Shown here one piece after another: positions 1 to 12,453 of a stretch of 64,000 nt of DNA (its first letter is position 1; each line of letters starts with the position of its first letter). Made by a program: the position numbers and the translations under genes. The DNA is from Hippasteria phrygiana (Eukaryota; Echinodermata; Asteroidea; Valvatida; Goniasteridae): contig JAZGUH010000223.1 of NCBI GenBank assembly GCA_037893225.1, positions 744,001 through 808,000 on the forward strand, written 5' to 3'. A model generated the notes under the pieces. It was not told the DNA's origin. It saw only the letters and a program-made list of their open reading frames with translations, and did no database searches.

Positions 1-24
1 TGTGCACAATGACATTCGGGATAA

Positions 25-491
25 CTAACGCGCGCGTATGAACGCGCAATGTGGTCGCACGTGTTAAATTTAATCAGAATGGGCGTTCGCGTAGCATCGC
101 GCAGGGGCGGATCAAGGATTTTGTGCAGGGGGGGGGGGGGGGGGGGTGTGTTTCTGAAATTGTCCGTTAAAGGTGACTCCCAAAATTGTTCGTCTGCGAA
201 TTTTTGTTTACAAGCGGGGGGGGGGGGGGGGGGGGGGCTGACACACTTTCTCACTGTTGTTGGCGCCATTTAACCTATTTGTTTTGTTCTTACCCATAGG
301 CAAAATAAGACCTGCAGGGTTTCTGTTTTTATGCTTTGCAACTTTAGGCGTATAGGCCCTAAAAAAACTTTAAAAACCAGCGCCTTCGACCCCCAAACCC
401 CCCTGGATCCGCGCCTGATCGCGTGACATTACGTCAGAAATGTTATCCCGAATAACCTTAGACCTGGACTACTTCATCGAGATACCGAACT
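25..491. mobile_element. MITE-like element remnant, interrupted by a second element
   Basis: The outer parts match the element at 39085-39228: GAATGCGCAA/GAACGCGCAA, CACGTGTTAAATT, GGGCGTTC, TATCCCRAATAACCT and GAGATACCGAACT occur in the same order. The match is broken by the insertion at 102-417. The left end is truncated or diverged. Confidence 0.6.
102..417. mobile_element. hAT-like non-autonomous element with poly-G cores, inserted in another repeat
   Basis: The ends are inverted: CAGGGGCGGATCAAGG on the left against CCCCTGGATCCGCGCCTG on the right. ATCGCG flanks both sides (96-101 and 418-423), consistent with a target-site duplication of 6 bases, possibly an eroded 8. It contains G runs at 128-146 and 216-237. 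It resembles the element at 18170-18386 (CAGTGGCGGATCTA). hAT assignment rests on end style only. Confidence 0.55.
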
Positions 492-864
492 GGCTTCATT
501 GCAACACAAACGTGATTTTGTTTTCGCGAGCGACAAGCATTTTTGGGCCATGACAACTCTTATCCAATGCCCATCCAAAACCCTTGCCCTAACTGTTTTC
601 TCACCCAAAGCCTCAACCTCTTGTCATTGTTACCGGGTCCGGCAGTCACTCGAGGAGTTTATCCTTCATGGAGCCTGTTGTATCATAGAGCAAGGAAACT
701 AAGGTTGTATACATCTTTGCTTTTGCTGTAATTTTCAGAAATAAATGGATTTGGGGTTAGTATTTTATAGCGCGCTAGCAAATACTGCAACACTGACCTG
801 TTTAAAGTTTTGTGTGCATATAGATGCTGGGAAAACAGGAAAAAGAAATATGTTTCTAAAATAG
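492..864. other. Intergenic, no feature supported
   Basis: Short open frames occur here, but none shows a domain, codon bias or splice context. I see no RNA gene or repeat that recurs in the window. Confidence 0.6.
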
Positions 865-977
865 TAGTCTGGTTCCCTGACCATACTTCAGACAAAACGT
901 AACAATTTATAGAGTCAAATTATCAGGTCGGGGAGCTAGACTATTTCCAACGATTGTCGGCCGACAATCGTTGGAAA
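865..977. repeat. Paired inverted repeats: imperfect 18-bp arms followed by a perfect 34-bp palindrome
   Basis: TAGTCTGGTTCCCTGACC (865-882) is inverted at 926-943 with 15 of 18 matches. Directly after it, 944-977 is a perfect palindrome with no spacer, centred on CGG|CCG between 960 and 961. The TAGTCTGGTTCCCTGACC end recurs at about 5165. Confidence 0.75.
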
Positions 978-2829
978 ATGATATATATTTCCACTTTTCT
1001 TGAAAACGACAGCACATCAGGTGCCACAATTTCACAGGATGCTTGAGACTGCTATTTACGTATACAGTTTAGTACGGTATTTTGTAATAATTCAGTAATT
1101 GGTTTTTTATGTTTTGAAATGTTGCATATTACTTTTAACGTGAGGTGGGTGGGACTCTTCATAGGGATATCACGTGGGGCAAGAGGGGAGCATGTTCCAT
1201 GCTCTAACCAAGCGGCGGTGGACAAGGTTCAAGTTTCGCCGGTAGCCACCACCCCATCTCTATTAAGGCGCAGTGGCGATTGCTAATCTCTTCTGTCAAA
1301 AAATATGAAGGAAACAGAAAGCACTGTGGGAAGCTAATGATGAACTTACCACGTACGCAAGTGGCGTTTAAATGCAGAAGTGTTGACCTATGTCATAGGT
1401 TCTTTGAGATTTATCCAATAAGAGTTCAAATAAATTATGACCCCACAAAGGCCCTAGCTTGGAAAGGCTGGTGAGTATACCAGCGACTGAAGCTGGTTGC
1501 GTACCTGAACAGAAACATGGAAAATGTATTTAATCGTTGAACGCACGGATTTTTGGCACGTTTTTGTAACAAAGTACAATGCATTATGATTGTATCAGTG
1601 TGAAAACCCTTCCATTAGCACAAAGACGGAGGAATTCGGAACGACAGTGGCGGGACCGGGAGCCAGTCGAATATATTTCATTTTGTTCATGGAACTAAGT
1701 TGCACTGTAACAAAAATCCCGTATTTTGTATACGGTGCAAAGCATGTAAATATTTACTGTGAGTAACTGTAAATAGACTGTGCGTTACATTTTTACGGGC
1801 AAACCCGTAAAAGGCCGCTCATTATGTAGCAATTGCACGACCAATCAGAAATAGGGAAATTTGTGTTCACAAAAGTCAGGTTAAATTGCAGTGTTCAAGT
1901 TGTCAAAAAATACACTTTCTTGACCGTAATATGGACCGCCGGATCTCCATTCGCCTGTAGTTTTCAGCAAAAGACAAGGCACGGCAATAATGAAACTTGC
2001 TCCTGTCAACTCGGAACACTTTGACTGACTGAAGTCATCAGGAGAGAGTTGTTGGTTTGGGGTTTGGTTCTCCAAAATCAGAGTGACACCCGGCCCTGGC
2101 TTGTCAGGAACGCTAACACCCACAGGCGTCGTGCTGGCGCGCAGGCAGGCACGGGTCGACATCACTCACGAACGCGTTTTAATAACTCTATATTTCAATT
2201 AAAGGGGCCTTATCAATGTTTCCGGACTGAGCAATAGTTGGGTTTTCGTCTTCCTGAATGAAGGACTTCCGCCTAGCTGCGAGCGATGACACACGGGGAC
2301 AACACAGTCGTGCGGAGGGTAGTGTACCGGGGTCCACGTAATGCTGACTGGACGAAAAAGCTGGCTGGTCCCATGGGGGTTACGGGCCCCACAGGGGCCT
2401 TCGGGCCCCACAAGGGCCTTCAGGGCTTGGTCCCCCCCCCCTCCCCTCCCCACACACTGCATGCAGTCGGTGCCCCCTTGCTAAGAAAAAAACCGCATCG
2501 TTGAGAGGATATTGGACCAAGTCCGGAAGACATTGCGGGATGTTGAGACCTCTATCAACTTGTAAGGTAATGATAGATTGGCGTTTGGATTTCTTTGAGG
2601 CTGTTATGGTGAGCTATCTTTCCGTTCCGGGTGGATGGTGGTACAATGCTTGGGGATGCTCTCTAAAACTCGCCGATCAAGGGACCGCCGGCCTTCCATA
2701 ATTTTAACATGAAAGACACATCTTTCTCCGTGCAAACTCGGCAACACAAGATCTCGAGTTTCAAATCTATCCTATAGGCATAGGCTATATCTGGCTCCGA
2801 TTGACCATTTCTTTGATGAACTCCCCCCC
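978..2829. other. Intergenic, no gene supported
   Basis: Only short, unconnected open frames. A tRNA-like B-box string (GGTTCAAGTTTCGCC) near 1227 is the only hint of a SINE and lacks a matching A box. Confidence 0.55.
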
Positions 2830-2884
2830 TCCCCCCCCCCCCCCCAAATAATTCTTTTTAAAAATATATATATATATATATATA
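2830..2884. repeat. Poly-C run and (TA)n microsatellite
   Basis: About 16 consecutive C at 2830-2845 and a TA dinucleotide run at about 2864-2883. Confidence 0.9.
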
Positions 2885-3019
2885 AATTAAAAATAAATAT
2901 ATGTAACTTGCTCGCATGCGCTGCGCAAGTGTATTTTATAGGCAAAGACTCCGAATTTCATACGCTAAGTCCACATTTCATACAGGCCTACCGTCAACTC
3001 AGTCAGCCTTTAAAGTCAC

Positions 3020-3200
3020 ACCATTCAAAGCCTGAATTTCGGGGTTCGAACCCCGCCGGGGGATTATGGTGAATTTTGTACTTGGGCAAGAAGCTTTACT
3101 TGCGTCTCTCCACCAAGGAGTATACAATGGGTACCTGTGGGGGTTAAGAACTAGCTTGCATAACTGATCCCATGGCCTGATGACCAATACAATTATTATT
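3020..3200 (+). mobile_element. tRNA-derived SINE, 5'-truncated (family also at 52990-53260)
   Basis: It contains a B-box-like GGGTTCGAACCCC, then CTTGGGCAAGAAGCTTTACT, CTCTCCACCAAGGAGTATAC, ATGGGTACCTG and CCATGGCCTGATGA. The same blocks occur in the same order on the minus strand at 52990-53260. The tRNA-like A box is missing or eroded. Confidence 0.7.
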
Positions 3201-4225
3201 GTTCGTCCACATGATCACTGTTGGGGTTGGGCAAGCGGCACGGCTACAACCCATACAAATTCTGATTTGAAGATTAAATCATTACTGATCAGACGTTCTC
3301 AGTTATTTGACGTTGCCATAATTTAAAGTATATAGATATAACTTGAAGGAACATTGATTACAACTTATAAGCAATGACCCTGTAGTTCACCAATGAAGCA
3401 GCAGCTGGGTAAATTTAAGACTCGGCGTGTGCTGAAGTCGAGATTCTCGGGAAAAGAATGAGTCATTTGGCAGTTGGCATTTGTAACAGGGATAAGAAGT
3501 ACATAACGGGCATGCTTGGAGAGTCAAGTTTAAGGCTTCGCAATTATTGTTGTCATTGGGCTTACATTCCCTTGACCTTATATTTATCTGGGGATATGAT
3601 GCACGCTTTGATCTGTTAACAACCATTTTGGCACCCCTGGCTAGTATTCAATCCGTTTCCTCAAAGCCATTTGCTCCTTGAGTTAGGAGCAGTGGAGTTG
3701 CAGAATGGGGATCTAAAAAGTTGGTAAATCACAGCTGCACTCACGATTCCCATAAAGCTAAGCTACATTCGTTCAGACAGAAATCGGGAAATGATCAATA
3801 CTGTGATTGGCCTTTAACAATCTCACAAAAGGTTCAACGCTTCCGACCACCTGTCTGCAATATAAGGGAAGGAATCGGCGTCTTCAAGTAATTATACACC
3901 CTTCAAGAGGTGAGGTTTCGTTGAAGCTGTGTCTTAGTCAGTGGTCTTCGCAGATTATGTCGGCTCCAACTGGCATTACTCTGCTGAACAGGTGAGTATC
4001 TGAAAGGGCACAGGTGACACCGTCTGCTCGATCATGGCGCCCGTATGCTCCCTTCTAGTCAACCGCTAAATACCAGCTATTCTGTACGCATCACCGCGGA
4101 TTGTGGTATCACTTAGACCCCTTTTTTTTTAAGTTACGGCAAAAAGGGACTTGTCCATAATAACACTTATAAGTTGTTTTATGTGCCCGTGATAGTCGAT
4201 CAGATCGACTGAGGTGTTAGCCCGT
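3201..4225. other. Intergenic, no feature supported
   Basis: No coherent coding frame, RNA gene or recurrent repeat was recognised. Confidence 0.55.
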
Positions 4226-4399
4226 AAAACAACAACACCAACGACAATGATAAAAACGACATAAACTAAAACAACAATGACAACAACAAAGACAACAACA
4301 AAGACAACAACAAAAACAACGACAACGACAACGACAACGACAACAATGATAATAACAACGACGACCACAACAACCACAGCAACAACAGCGACAACAGCA
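4226..4399. repeat. Degenerate (AAC/GAC)n microsatellite
   Basis: About 170 bases of AAC, GAC and AAT triplets. Open frames over it (poly-Thr or Val-rich) are by-products of the triplet repeat. Confidence 0.92.
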
Positions 4400-6279
4400 C
4401 GAATCGACCAATTTTCCTTCTTCGAACTCGTTCATGGATCCGACAGTCTCTCTCTCCGGTGCTTATACATGTACTTTTTAGACGACGATCAGTGATTTTT
4501 ATAAAAATTCAAAAGATTTGACTATGTTAAATTGCAATGAACGCGACATAAGTTGTTTACTTAGCACTGAGCCTCGCTTTCAAACCCAGAAGTGCGCAGA
4601 TCGGTGCTATTTTGGTCCATGTGAAATTCGTCTGTACACGCACAACTAGCCGAATCAGTTTGGTGATTGAAAACAAACAGTGCATTCCAGCACCTGTTTC
4701 GGCATTTACGATAGAGGGCAGGCTTCTACAGTGCAGTGTCTAAAGGGAGCTTGCTACAGATTTCATATAAAAATGGCTTCTCAATTTGTGCATTGTGCAG
4801 CGCGTAAGGTTAACCAGTGATGTACACTGATGCATGATCTCCCATGTTTTGGCAGAGTTCTGACAGATTTATGCTAATTAGGATTTTTATATACCAGAAA
4901 TGCATTTCGCCGTTTTTAACTCTTTTGTTCTATGATTCTGACGTATTTGCGATGCTAAAAACAGCATCTTACCCCCATACTCCCCCACCCCCCGCAATAG
5001 GAAAATATTACGACGTTTGCGCAATCGAGAGCAAATATAAAGCACCATACCCGAACTAACTAACTATATGCGCCTCAATATTTAGGGGCCGGAACCAGTC
5101 TGCCGTTTGGGATGTCAGATGACCAGTTTTGTTGCGGTACCCGAAGCCACCCGCACAATCGCATAGTCTGGTTCCCTGACCTGAAGATTCCCTGAAGACT
5201 AAATCTAGGTCAGGTAGTACCTACTGTTTAAAAATAGACCATGACGCAGTGTCAGTCCGAGTGAGTTTATCAATGGCAGCATTCAAAAATAATATGCAAA
5301 ATCCTATTGGCAACATTCTGCAAGTAGAGTATGGCATTGATTTTTGAGCTTTGATTTAATTGAACATTCACAAATTTCAGGATTGAAAACGGGCCTGACA
5401 GACATTTTAGATGACATCCGAATGTTGCCGAAAACGAGTTCGGAAAATTTCGGACATTTTCGAAAAAAAGGGGGAGGAATTCCTCTGTTTTTGGTAACGT
5501 GACATTGGCGGCTACCAGGCTTACGTATCGTAGAGAATAGTCAGGTACATCAGATCTGGTAACTTGTCTAATAATCGCACTCTGATCTCATTTCTACATT
5601 ACGGTCTACTACAACATGCATTTCCAATCAGTATTGACCCACACATGAATTTCACAAAGATAAGGAACCAGGAATAATTTCTAAAATAATGTACCGTCGA
5701 ATACTCGTCAAGCACTGTCAAGTCAATGGCCGGCTTTTTGACACATCAATAATTCAACCAATCCATCAAAATATGACACTAACTATAGTCAGTCCATCAA
5801 AGACGCTCTTATCAATCATTCAATTAGTGATAGTTGCCGCATGTTGCGTGCGATATACTGCCGTCCGCTGAACTCATCTTTGGCGCATGACAGGTTATTA
5901 GTTTTCTTCAAGAGGGCATTGGACTTTCAGGATAAAGGGGCACTACGTTAATCATAAAAGGCCTATCGACTAGTACCTACCAACTAATGCCGTCACACTG
6001 TGTGCACCACGTTTGAGTCGGGACATGTGGACAGATTACGACGTCACAGTAAATGTTTTTCGACCAAATAAATGTACATTGTACGTAGATGCTTGTTTTG
6101 AGGACCTAAAAGAAACTTTCCCTTAGCATATTTTCCCAAAACAGACAAATACTGACATGCAGCTCAAAAGTTTGTGAACTGTGCAGAGTATAACATGGTT
6201 CAAAAAGACCCCCCCCAAAAAAAAAAAAAATTTATAATCATAATAATAACTAGATATAGGACCTTAAATTATGCACCTT
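4400..6279. other. Intergenic, no gene supported
   Basis: A short inverted pair (CCCTGACCTGAAGATT and the facing AATCTAGGTCAGG) sits at about 5173-5216, related in its left end to the repeat at 865. Nothing else is recognised. Confidence 0.5.
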
Positions 6280-6790
6280 TAAGATGATGTCATGTGACCC
6301 ATGATGACATCACGACGGCACTTGTCAAAGCAAATATTTCCAACGTGGTCTTGGCCTATGTCAAGGTTGGAGTCAATCTGATCAACGACAGTATAAAATT
6401 TAGATAGCACAATGAAAGTTGAAACATTTACAAATTCATAGAAAATTAACCAATGATGTTATCATGACGTCACCTCGGATGTTACATGCTAGTGGCACTG
6501 TCTACCTACCCAGCAATTTTTATGACGATCGGACCTACCCTTATATGGGTTTCAAAAAAGCCCATTTTCGATGACGTCATGATGACGTCACACATTTTTC
6601 CCATTTATGTGAAAGAATATAGGAGATAACAAAGCTATTACAAAAAGAGTTTTGAATTTAGCATGTTCTGTTGATGAGATATGACTTTAAGAATCTTAAA
6701 GGTTAAAAACTTTAAAATTACTTTAAAATCGTATGATGACGTCATCATGACGTCACCTCAATTTTAATATATAACACGTACTTGTCTACC
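6280..6790 (-). mobile_element. Partial copy of the TGACGTCA-rich repeat family
   Basis: It contains CTTTAAGATGATGTCATGTGAC, GATGACGTCATGATGACG, ACAAAGCTATTACAAAAAG and other blocks typical of the intron-1 array at 31257-38400, in the same orientation. No terminal hairpin with CTAG was found here. Strand follows the 3'-end reading used for that array. Confidence 0.7.
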
Positions 6791-7139
6791 ACCATTGCAT
6801 AATGGGCCTGGTACCTTCTTTGGGAACCATGCCTGGGGTATGGTGATACAAAATGAATCCTGACCGGACTCAGCTCGCCGGTCGCACCGCAGATTACCGC
6901 AGACTGCCCCGTGGACCATTAGCTCTGGGATCGGTGGCATAGCCCACCTTTTCCCCAGTGTTGGAGTCGAATCCTACAATCGGAGTACCGAGTTCTCCGA
7001 GATGTGTGTTGATTTTTGCTAATGTGACCCGATTTTTCTCAGCCTGACTTTATCAATTTTCAGTTTGAAGGGGAGGGAACACACATCTGACAGCCCTGTG
7101 CACTTTATACGCCTCTGCGTTGTCTCAATTGTTTTTCCT
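6791..7139. other. Intergenic, no feature supported
   Basis: No coding frame, RNA gene or recurrent repeat recognised. Confidence 0.5.
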
Positions 7140-8538
7140 GAAGAGGAAAAACTAGGTTGCTGATTTCATCGCCGCATGTTATCGATCAGTCCCGACAGGA
7201 TAAACCCTAAGTGCTTGATGATGTAGAGGAAGTTGACATCAAGGCCAAGGGCGCGCAAATTGAAGACAGAGACAACAAAACTGTTGGGAATGACGAAAAT
7301 GATGGTATGTGGAAGCCCAAACGATGGCCGCCCATACAGGCTACAAGCCAGTATGGTCGGATTCCCCAGTGTATGATTGTTCTATAGTTCGTTCAATTTG
7401 CCCTGTTTTACGTTTGTCGAACATACAAATGTGCATAACCTTATTGATTGGTCAATAATACTTAATTTCTACGAATGAAACAGGACTCCTCATTGGTCAG
7501 TTACAACCTAGCGCGCGAGTTGAGATTTTGTTGGGCTTTCTCGTGCACTAGTATAGTATATGCACCGGTTTATTTCGCCTCTTTTTCCCCGTCTCGCGAT
7601 GATTAAGCTACGCAAATATTAGTAATAACCATCTCTCCATATCCTAGCGCAGGAAACGGCATGTTTATCTGCGGTAATGCCACGCTGAAACCGACAGATT
7701 ACGCCGCGTCAGCCACAATCTTCGGCAGCTGAGTTTTAAGAAAACATCGCTGATTCAGAGGTGTCAGAGACAACTGTAGTGAGTGACGTATTTATTACAT
7801 GTAGTGCCGATCAAAAACTTTCCTTTCTTTCTAGAACGTGAATCAGCCGGAAATCGGCACACACACAGACAAAATAATAAATGAATGAATTGGATCATAT
7901 TCCCCAGTGGATTTTTCGTCACCATCTGGAGTTTGAAAAGTCGATTTCCCGTCTTGCTATATATTGCCAATTAGTGTGACAATCAAAATGTTCTCTCCCC
8001 AGATTGGAAAGAAACGAAAACCGCATCAAGAAAAATATAATAATGCAGCCCGCCAAATATATTAAACTTAGGCGGGTTGGCGACCCTTGGGCTTTGGAGT
8101 GAAGTCTACTGTGCCACTCCGGGAAAGTTTTTGAAAAGGCCAAGGCCAAGGACATTTCCCCGGCTTCCAAAAGGCTACCTCCCCGGAGAGCGCCTGCTTG
8201 CCCTGCGGAAGGCTGCCTTGATTCACACCTGACTGAACCGTAGTCTGTACTTAATTTCACGGTTAACACCAGACGCTCGGCACGTTGACACTTTTGGGAC
8301 AGTTTGTTTCTCTTACCGTGTAAGGACTCGAGTGGAAGACGAGTGAAATCATTTCTTTAAAGATGCCGTGTCCGTGTTTTGGGGGTGTGTCACGAGTGAC
8401 CCTAAAAAAATTTTTTTAAATTCAGTTGCTAATTTGTTATAGCATGAGATAAGTTATGAGCTTTTCAATGAGACATTCTACAAACAAATCGACTGACGAT
8501 AAGTAACAGATTTAATCGGCGTTTACTTTCAAATTTTG

Positions 8539-8565
8539 AATTAGGAGCGGGACGCTCCTAATTCC
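8539..8565. repeat. Perfect hairpin with 12-bp arms in duplicate copy 1
   Basis: GAATTAGGAGCG is followed by GGA and then CGCTCCTAATTC. The same hairpin is present in copy 2 at 11309-11335. A diverged relative (GGGGCGTCCCGCTCC) is near 18678. Confidence 0.85.
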
Positions 8566-8693
8566 TAGGGTATAAATGTTTATGCGCATAGCGGATAATT
8601 CAATTTCGGGAAGACCAGTAGATTGCACAGTGTTTTTTCGTTGAAAAATATAGTTTTCTTAGTAGTAGGGGGAAATCCAATGAATGCGAGATT

Positions 8694-8807
8694 TGCAGAC
8701 ACATCGGTCCTTTTTTTGCTGGTTCTGAGCATGCGCGCGTAGTTCTGAGCATGCGCACTACTAGTGAGAACGATAGAAAAGGACCGGTATGTCTTATACC
8801 ACCAGGG
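8694..8807. mobile_element. Small MITE-like inverted repeat with paired TGAGCATGCGC motifs
   Basis: The ends AGACACATCGGTCCTTTT and AAAAGGACCGGTATGTCT are inverted with about 16 of 18 matches. The core has two GTTCTGAGCATGCGC copies. The same element is in copy 2 (about 11464-11577) and, independently, at 25544-25657. Confidence 0.7.
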
Positions 8808-8810
8808 GCC

Positions 8811-9031
8811 AATTTCATACAGCAAGCACACACAAAACCTTAGTAAAATCAGGTTAGGCCTAGCCTACCAGCCAAAACTCCATCATGTGACCGCCATGCT
8901 AAGCAAACAACAGCTCACAAGCAATACAGGCTACATCACATGGATTGTTGGCTGGTAACCTGTTTTTATTAAGCAAGATTTTTGTGCTTAAGCAATTTTT
9001 GTGCTTTAAGCAGCTCTATGAAATTAGCCCC
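8811..9031. mobile_element. MITE-like element with GGGGCYAATTTCATA ends
   Basis: AGGGGCCAATTTCATACAGC at the left faces GCTCTATGAAATTAGCCCC at the right. The interior has repeated TTAAGCA-type words near the right end. A second copy, by duplication, is at about 11581-11801. Confidence 0.65.
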
Positions 9032-9542
9032 ATTTAAGCTTTCACTGTGAGTTGGTCCATAAGATCTGTCGGATTTCTTAAATCCGCAAGAACGGATATA
9101 GGCCTAGGCCTAATGTATGCACACGCGTTAGTGCTGGACGTATTCGTAAATGGCACTTGTGAAACAGTAGCCGTGCAAAGGTTGTAAACGCTGACCATAA
9201 ATTACAGAAAAGGGAAATTTATAATGACCAAAACTAAATGATTAAATAAAGAAGACCTGACGTTTTGATCTGAGCATACCGGCAATATTGACCCTTGACC
9301 CTTTGGATGAGCATTAACATTAATTTATTCATTCATGGACCTTTCTTCATTTGTGCTATGTGCGGTTGCGTCTATAGCAACTGCTTTTTAGAAAAATATA
9401 GGAAATAATTATACAATTCTCAGAAAGAAAGAAATAAGAATCATAATAGTTTGCCGTAGACCTTGTAGGTATACAGATATGAAAACTTCTAAAGCAAAAG
9501 ACGTATATGTGCACCGGTGATGTTTTAATTGACACCAGTCAG

Positions 9543-12215
9543 AAGAGGAAAAACTAGGTTGCTGATTTCATCGCCGCATGTTATCGATCAGTCCCGACAG
9601 GATAAACCCTAAGTGCTTGATGATGTAGAGGAAGTTGACATCAAGGCCAAGGGCGCGCAAATTGAAGACAGAGACAACAAAACTGCGTGATCCTGGACGT
9701 AGCTACGACTTCCTAAAGTGCGTTTGGTTTATCCTAGCGGAAAGCGCGCGTTAGCCGTCGCTGTAGTTCAGCTAAAGATCTCTAGGATTGCTCATTCCAT
9801 GGAGGAATTCTCTACCTGCTCTTGTTGAACGGTGTACTTTCTTGAGTGTTTCAATGATCAGTCTGACGAGGCTAGTGATTGGTCGCTTGGCATCCACGTG
9901 CAAACATACTTGTATTACTAAAATGGCAATTTGGCTGGATATTAAAGACTTATCCGGCAAAGCTTTATGGGCAGAATAGATGCAGCAATGATAGGGGGCT
10001 TCCACTGCTTTGTACAACTTGATTGTATTCAGTATGGTACCGTAACTTGGGGTTGGGAATGACGAAAATGATGGTATGTGGAAGCCCAAACGATGGCCGC
10101 CCATACAGGCTACAAGCCAGTATGGTCGGATTCCCCAGTGTATGATTGTTCTATAGTTCGTTCAATTTGCCCTGTTTTACGTTTGTCGAACATACAAATG
10201 TGCATAACCTTATTGATTGGTCAATAATACTTAATTTCTACGAATGAAACAGGACTCCTCATTGGTCAGTTACAACCTAGCGCGCGAGTTGAGATTTTGT
10301 TGGGCTTTCTCGTGCACTAGTATAGTATATGCACCGGTTTATTTCGCCTCTTTTTCCCCCGTCTCGCGATGATTAAGCTACGCAAATATTAGTAATAACC
10401 ATCTCTCCATATCCTAGCGCAGGAAACGGCATGTTTATCTGCGGTAATGCCACGCTGAAACCGACAGATTACGCCGCGTCAGCCACAATCTTCGGCAGCT
10501 GAGTTTTAAGAAAACATCGCTGATTCAGAGGTGTCAGAGACAACTGTAGTGAGTGACGTATTTATTACATGTAGTGCCGATCAAAAACTTTCCTTTCTTT
10601 CTAGAACGTGAATCAGCCGGAAATCGGCACACACACAGACAAAATAATAAATGAATGAATTGGATCATATTCCCCAGTGGATTTTTCGTCACCATCTGGA
10701 GTTTGAAAAGTCGATTTCCCGTCTTGCTATATATTGCCAATTAGTGTGACAATCAAAATGTTCTCTCCCCAGATTGGAAAGAAACGAAAACCGCATCAAG
10801 AAAAATATAATAATGCAGCCCGCCAAATATATTAAACTTAGGCGGGTTGGCGACCCTTGGGCTTTGGAGTGAAGTCTACTGTGCCACTCCGGGAAAGTTT
10901 TTGAAAAGGCCAAGGCCAAGGACATTTCCCCGGCTTCCAAAAGGCTACCTCCCCGGAGAGCGCCTGCTTGCCCTGCGAAAGGCTGCCTTGATTCACACCT
11001 GACTGAACCGTAGTCTGTACTTAATTTCACGGTTAACACCAGACGCTCGGCACGTTGACACTTTTGGGACAGTTTGTTTCTCTTACCGTGTAAGGACTCG
11101 AGTGGAAGACGAGTGAAATCATTTCTTTAAAGATGCCGTGTCCGTGTTTTGGGGGTGTGTCACGAGTGACCCTAAAAAATTTTTTTTAAATTCAGTTGCT
11201 AATTTGTTATAGCATGAGATAAGTTATGAGCTTTTCAATGAGACATTCTACAAACAAATCGACTGACGATAAGTAACAGATTTAATCGGCGTTTACTTTC
11301 AAATTTTGAATTAGGAGCGGGACGCTCCTAATTCCTAGGGTATAAATGTTTATGCGCATAGCGGATAATTCAATTTCGGGAAGACCAGTAGATTGCACAG
11401 TGTTTTTTCGTTGAAAAATATAGTTTTCTTAGTAGTAGGGGGAAATCCAATGAATGCGAGATTTGCAGACACATCGGTCCTTTTTTTGCTGGTTCTGAGC
11501 ATGCGCGCGTAGTTCTGAGCATGCGCACTACTAGTGAGAACGATAGAAAAGGACCGGTATGTCTTCTACCACCAGGGGCCAATTTCATACAGCAAGCACA
11601 CACAAAACCTTAGTAAAATCAGGTTAGGCCTAGCCTACCAGCCAAAACTCCATCATGTGACCGCCATGCTAAGCAAACAACAGCTCACAAGCAATACAGG
11701 CTACATCACATGGATTGTTGGCTGGTAACCTGTTTTTATTAAGCAAGATTTTTGTGCTTAAGCAATTTTTGTGCTTTAAGCAGCTCTATGAAATTAGCCC
11801 CATTTAAGCTTTCACTGTGAGTTGGTCCATAAGATCTGTCGGATTTCTTAAATCCGCAAGAACGGATATAGGCCTAGGCCTAATGTATGCACACGCGTTA
11901 GTGCTGGACGTATTCGTAAATGGCACTTGTGAAACAGTAGCCGTGCAAAGGTTGTAAACGCTGACCATAAATTACAGAAAAGGGAAATTTATAATGACCA
12001 AAACTAAATGATTAAATAAAGAAGACCTTGTGCTATGTGCGGTTGCGTCTATAGCAACTGCTTTTTAGAAAAATATAGGAAATAATTATACAATTCTCAG
12101 AAAGAAAGAAATAAGAATCATAATAGTTTGCCGTAGACCTTGTAGGTATACAGATATGAAAACTTCTAAAGCAAAAGACGTGTATGTGCACCGGTGATGT
12201 TTTAATTGACACCAG
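9543..12215. repeat. Second copy of the 2.4-kb tandem duplication
   Basis: It starts directly after copy 1 with AGAAGAGGAAAAACTAGG and ends GACACCAGT at 12215. It has about 367 bases (9686-10052) that copy 1 lacks, and lacks about 90 bases that copy 1 has. Near-identity outside these points indicates recent duplication or ongoing gene conversion. Confidence 0.93.
9686..10052. other. Segment present only in the second duplicate copy
   Basis: It splits AAAACTG from TTGGGAATGACG, which are adjacent in copy 1 at 7282/7283. I see no clear terminal repeats or target duplication, so it may be an insertion in copy 2 or a deletion in copy 1. Confidence 0.6.
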
Positions 12216-12222
12216 TGTTGGT

Positions 12223-12453
12223 AGTACTCGTACTCATACTCGTACTCATGTACTTTTTTCGTACTCGTACTAGTACTCATGAAAATGTACTAGTACTCAT
12301 GAAAATGTACTCGTACTCGTACTCGTGAAAATGTACTCGTACTCACATAAAAAATACCATGTACTCGTACTCGTCATAAAGTACTCGTACTCATACTCGT
12401 ACTCGTACTGGTACTCGTAAAGTACGGTACTCGTCGTAAAGTATTCGTACTCA
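12223..12453. repeat. (GTACTC)n degenerate hexanucleotide array
   Basis: Many GTACTCGTACTCAT units with scattered interruptions. Open frames reading Tyr-Glu or Thr-Ser repeats through it are artefacts of the repeat. Confidence 0.92.

Larger units (their letters stand above)
7140..9540. repeat. First copy of a 2.4-kb tandem duplication
   Basis: From GAAGAGGAAAAACTAGG (7140) to GACACCAGT (9540), this block is almost identical to 9543-12215. Between 7283 and about 9260 the offset is a constant 2770. Only a few substitutions were seen (for example near 8213 and 8804). It holds about 90 bases (around 9262-9351) absent from copy 2. No gene was recognised inside. Confidence 0.93.
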
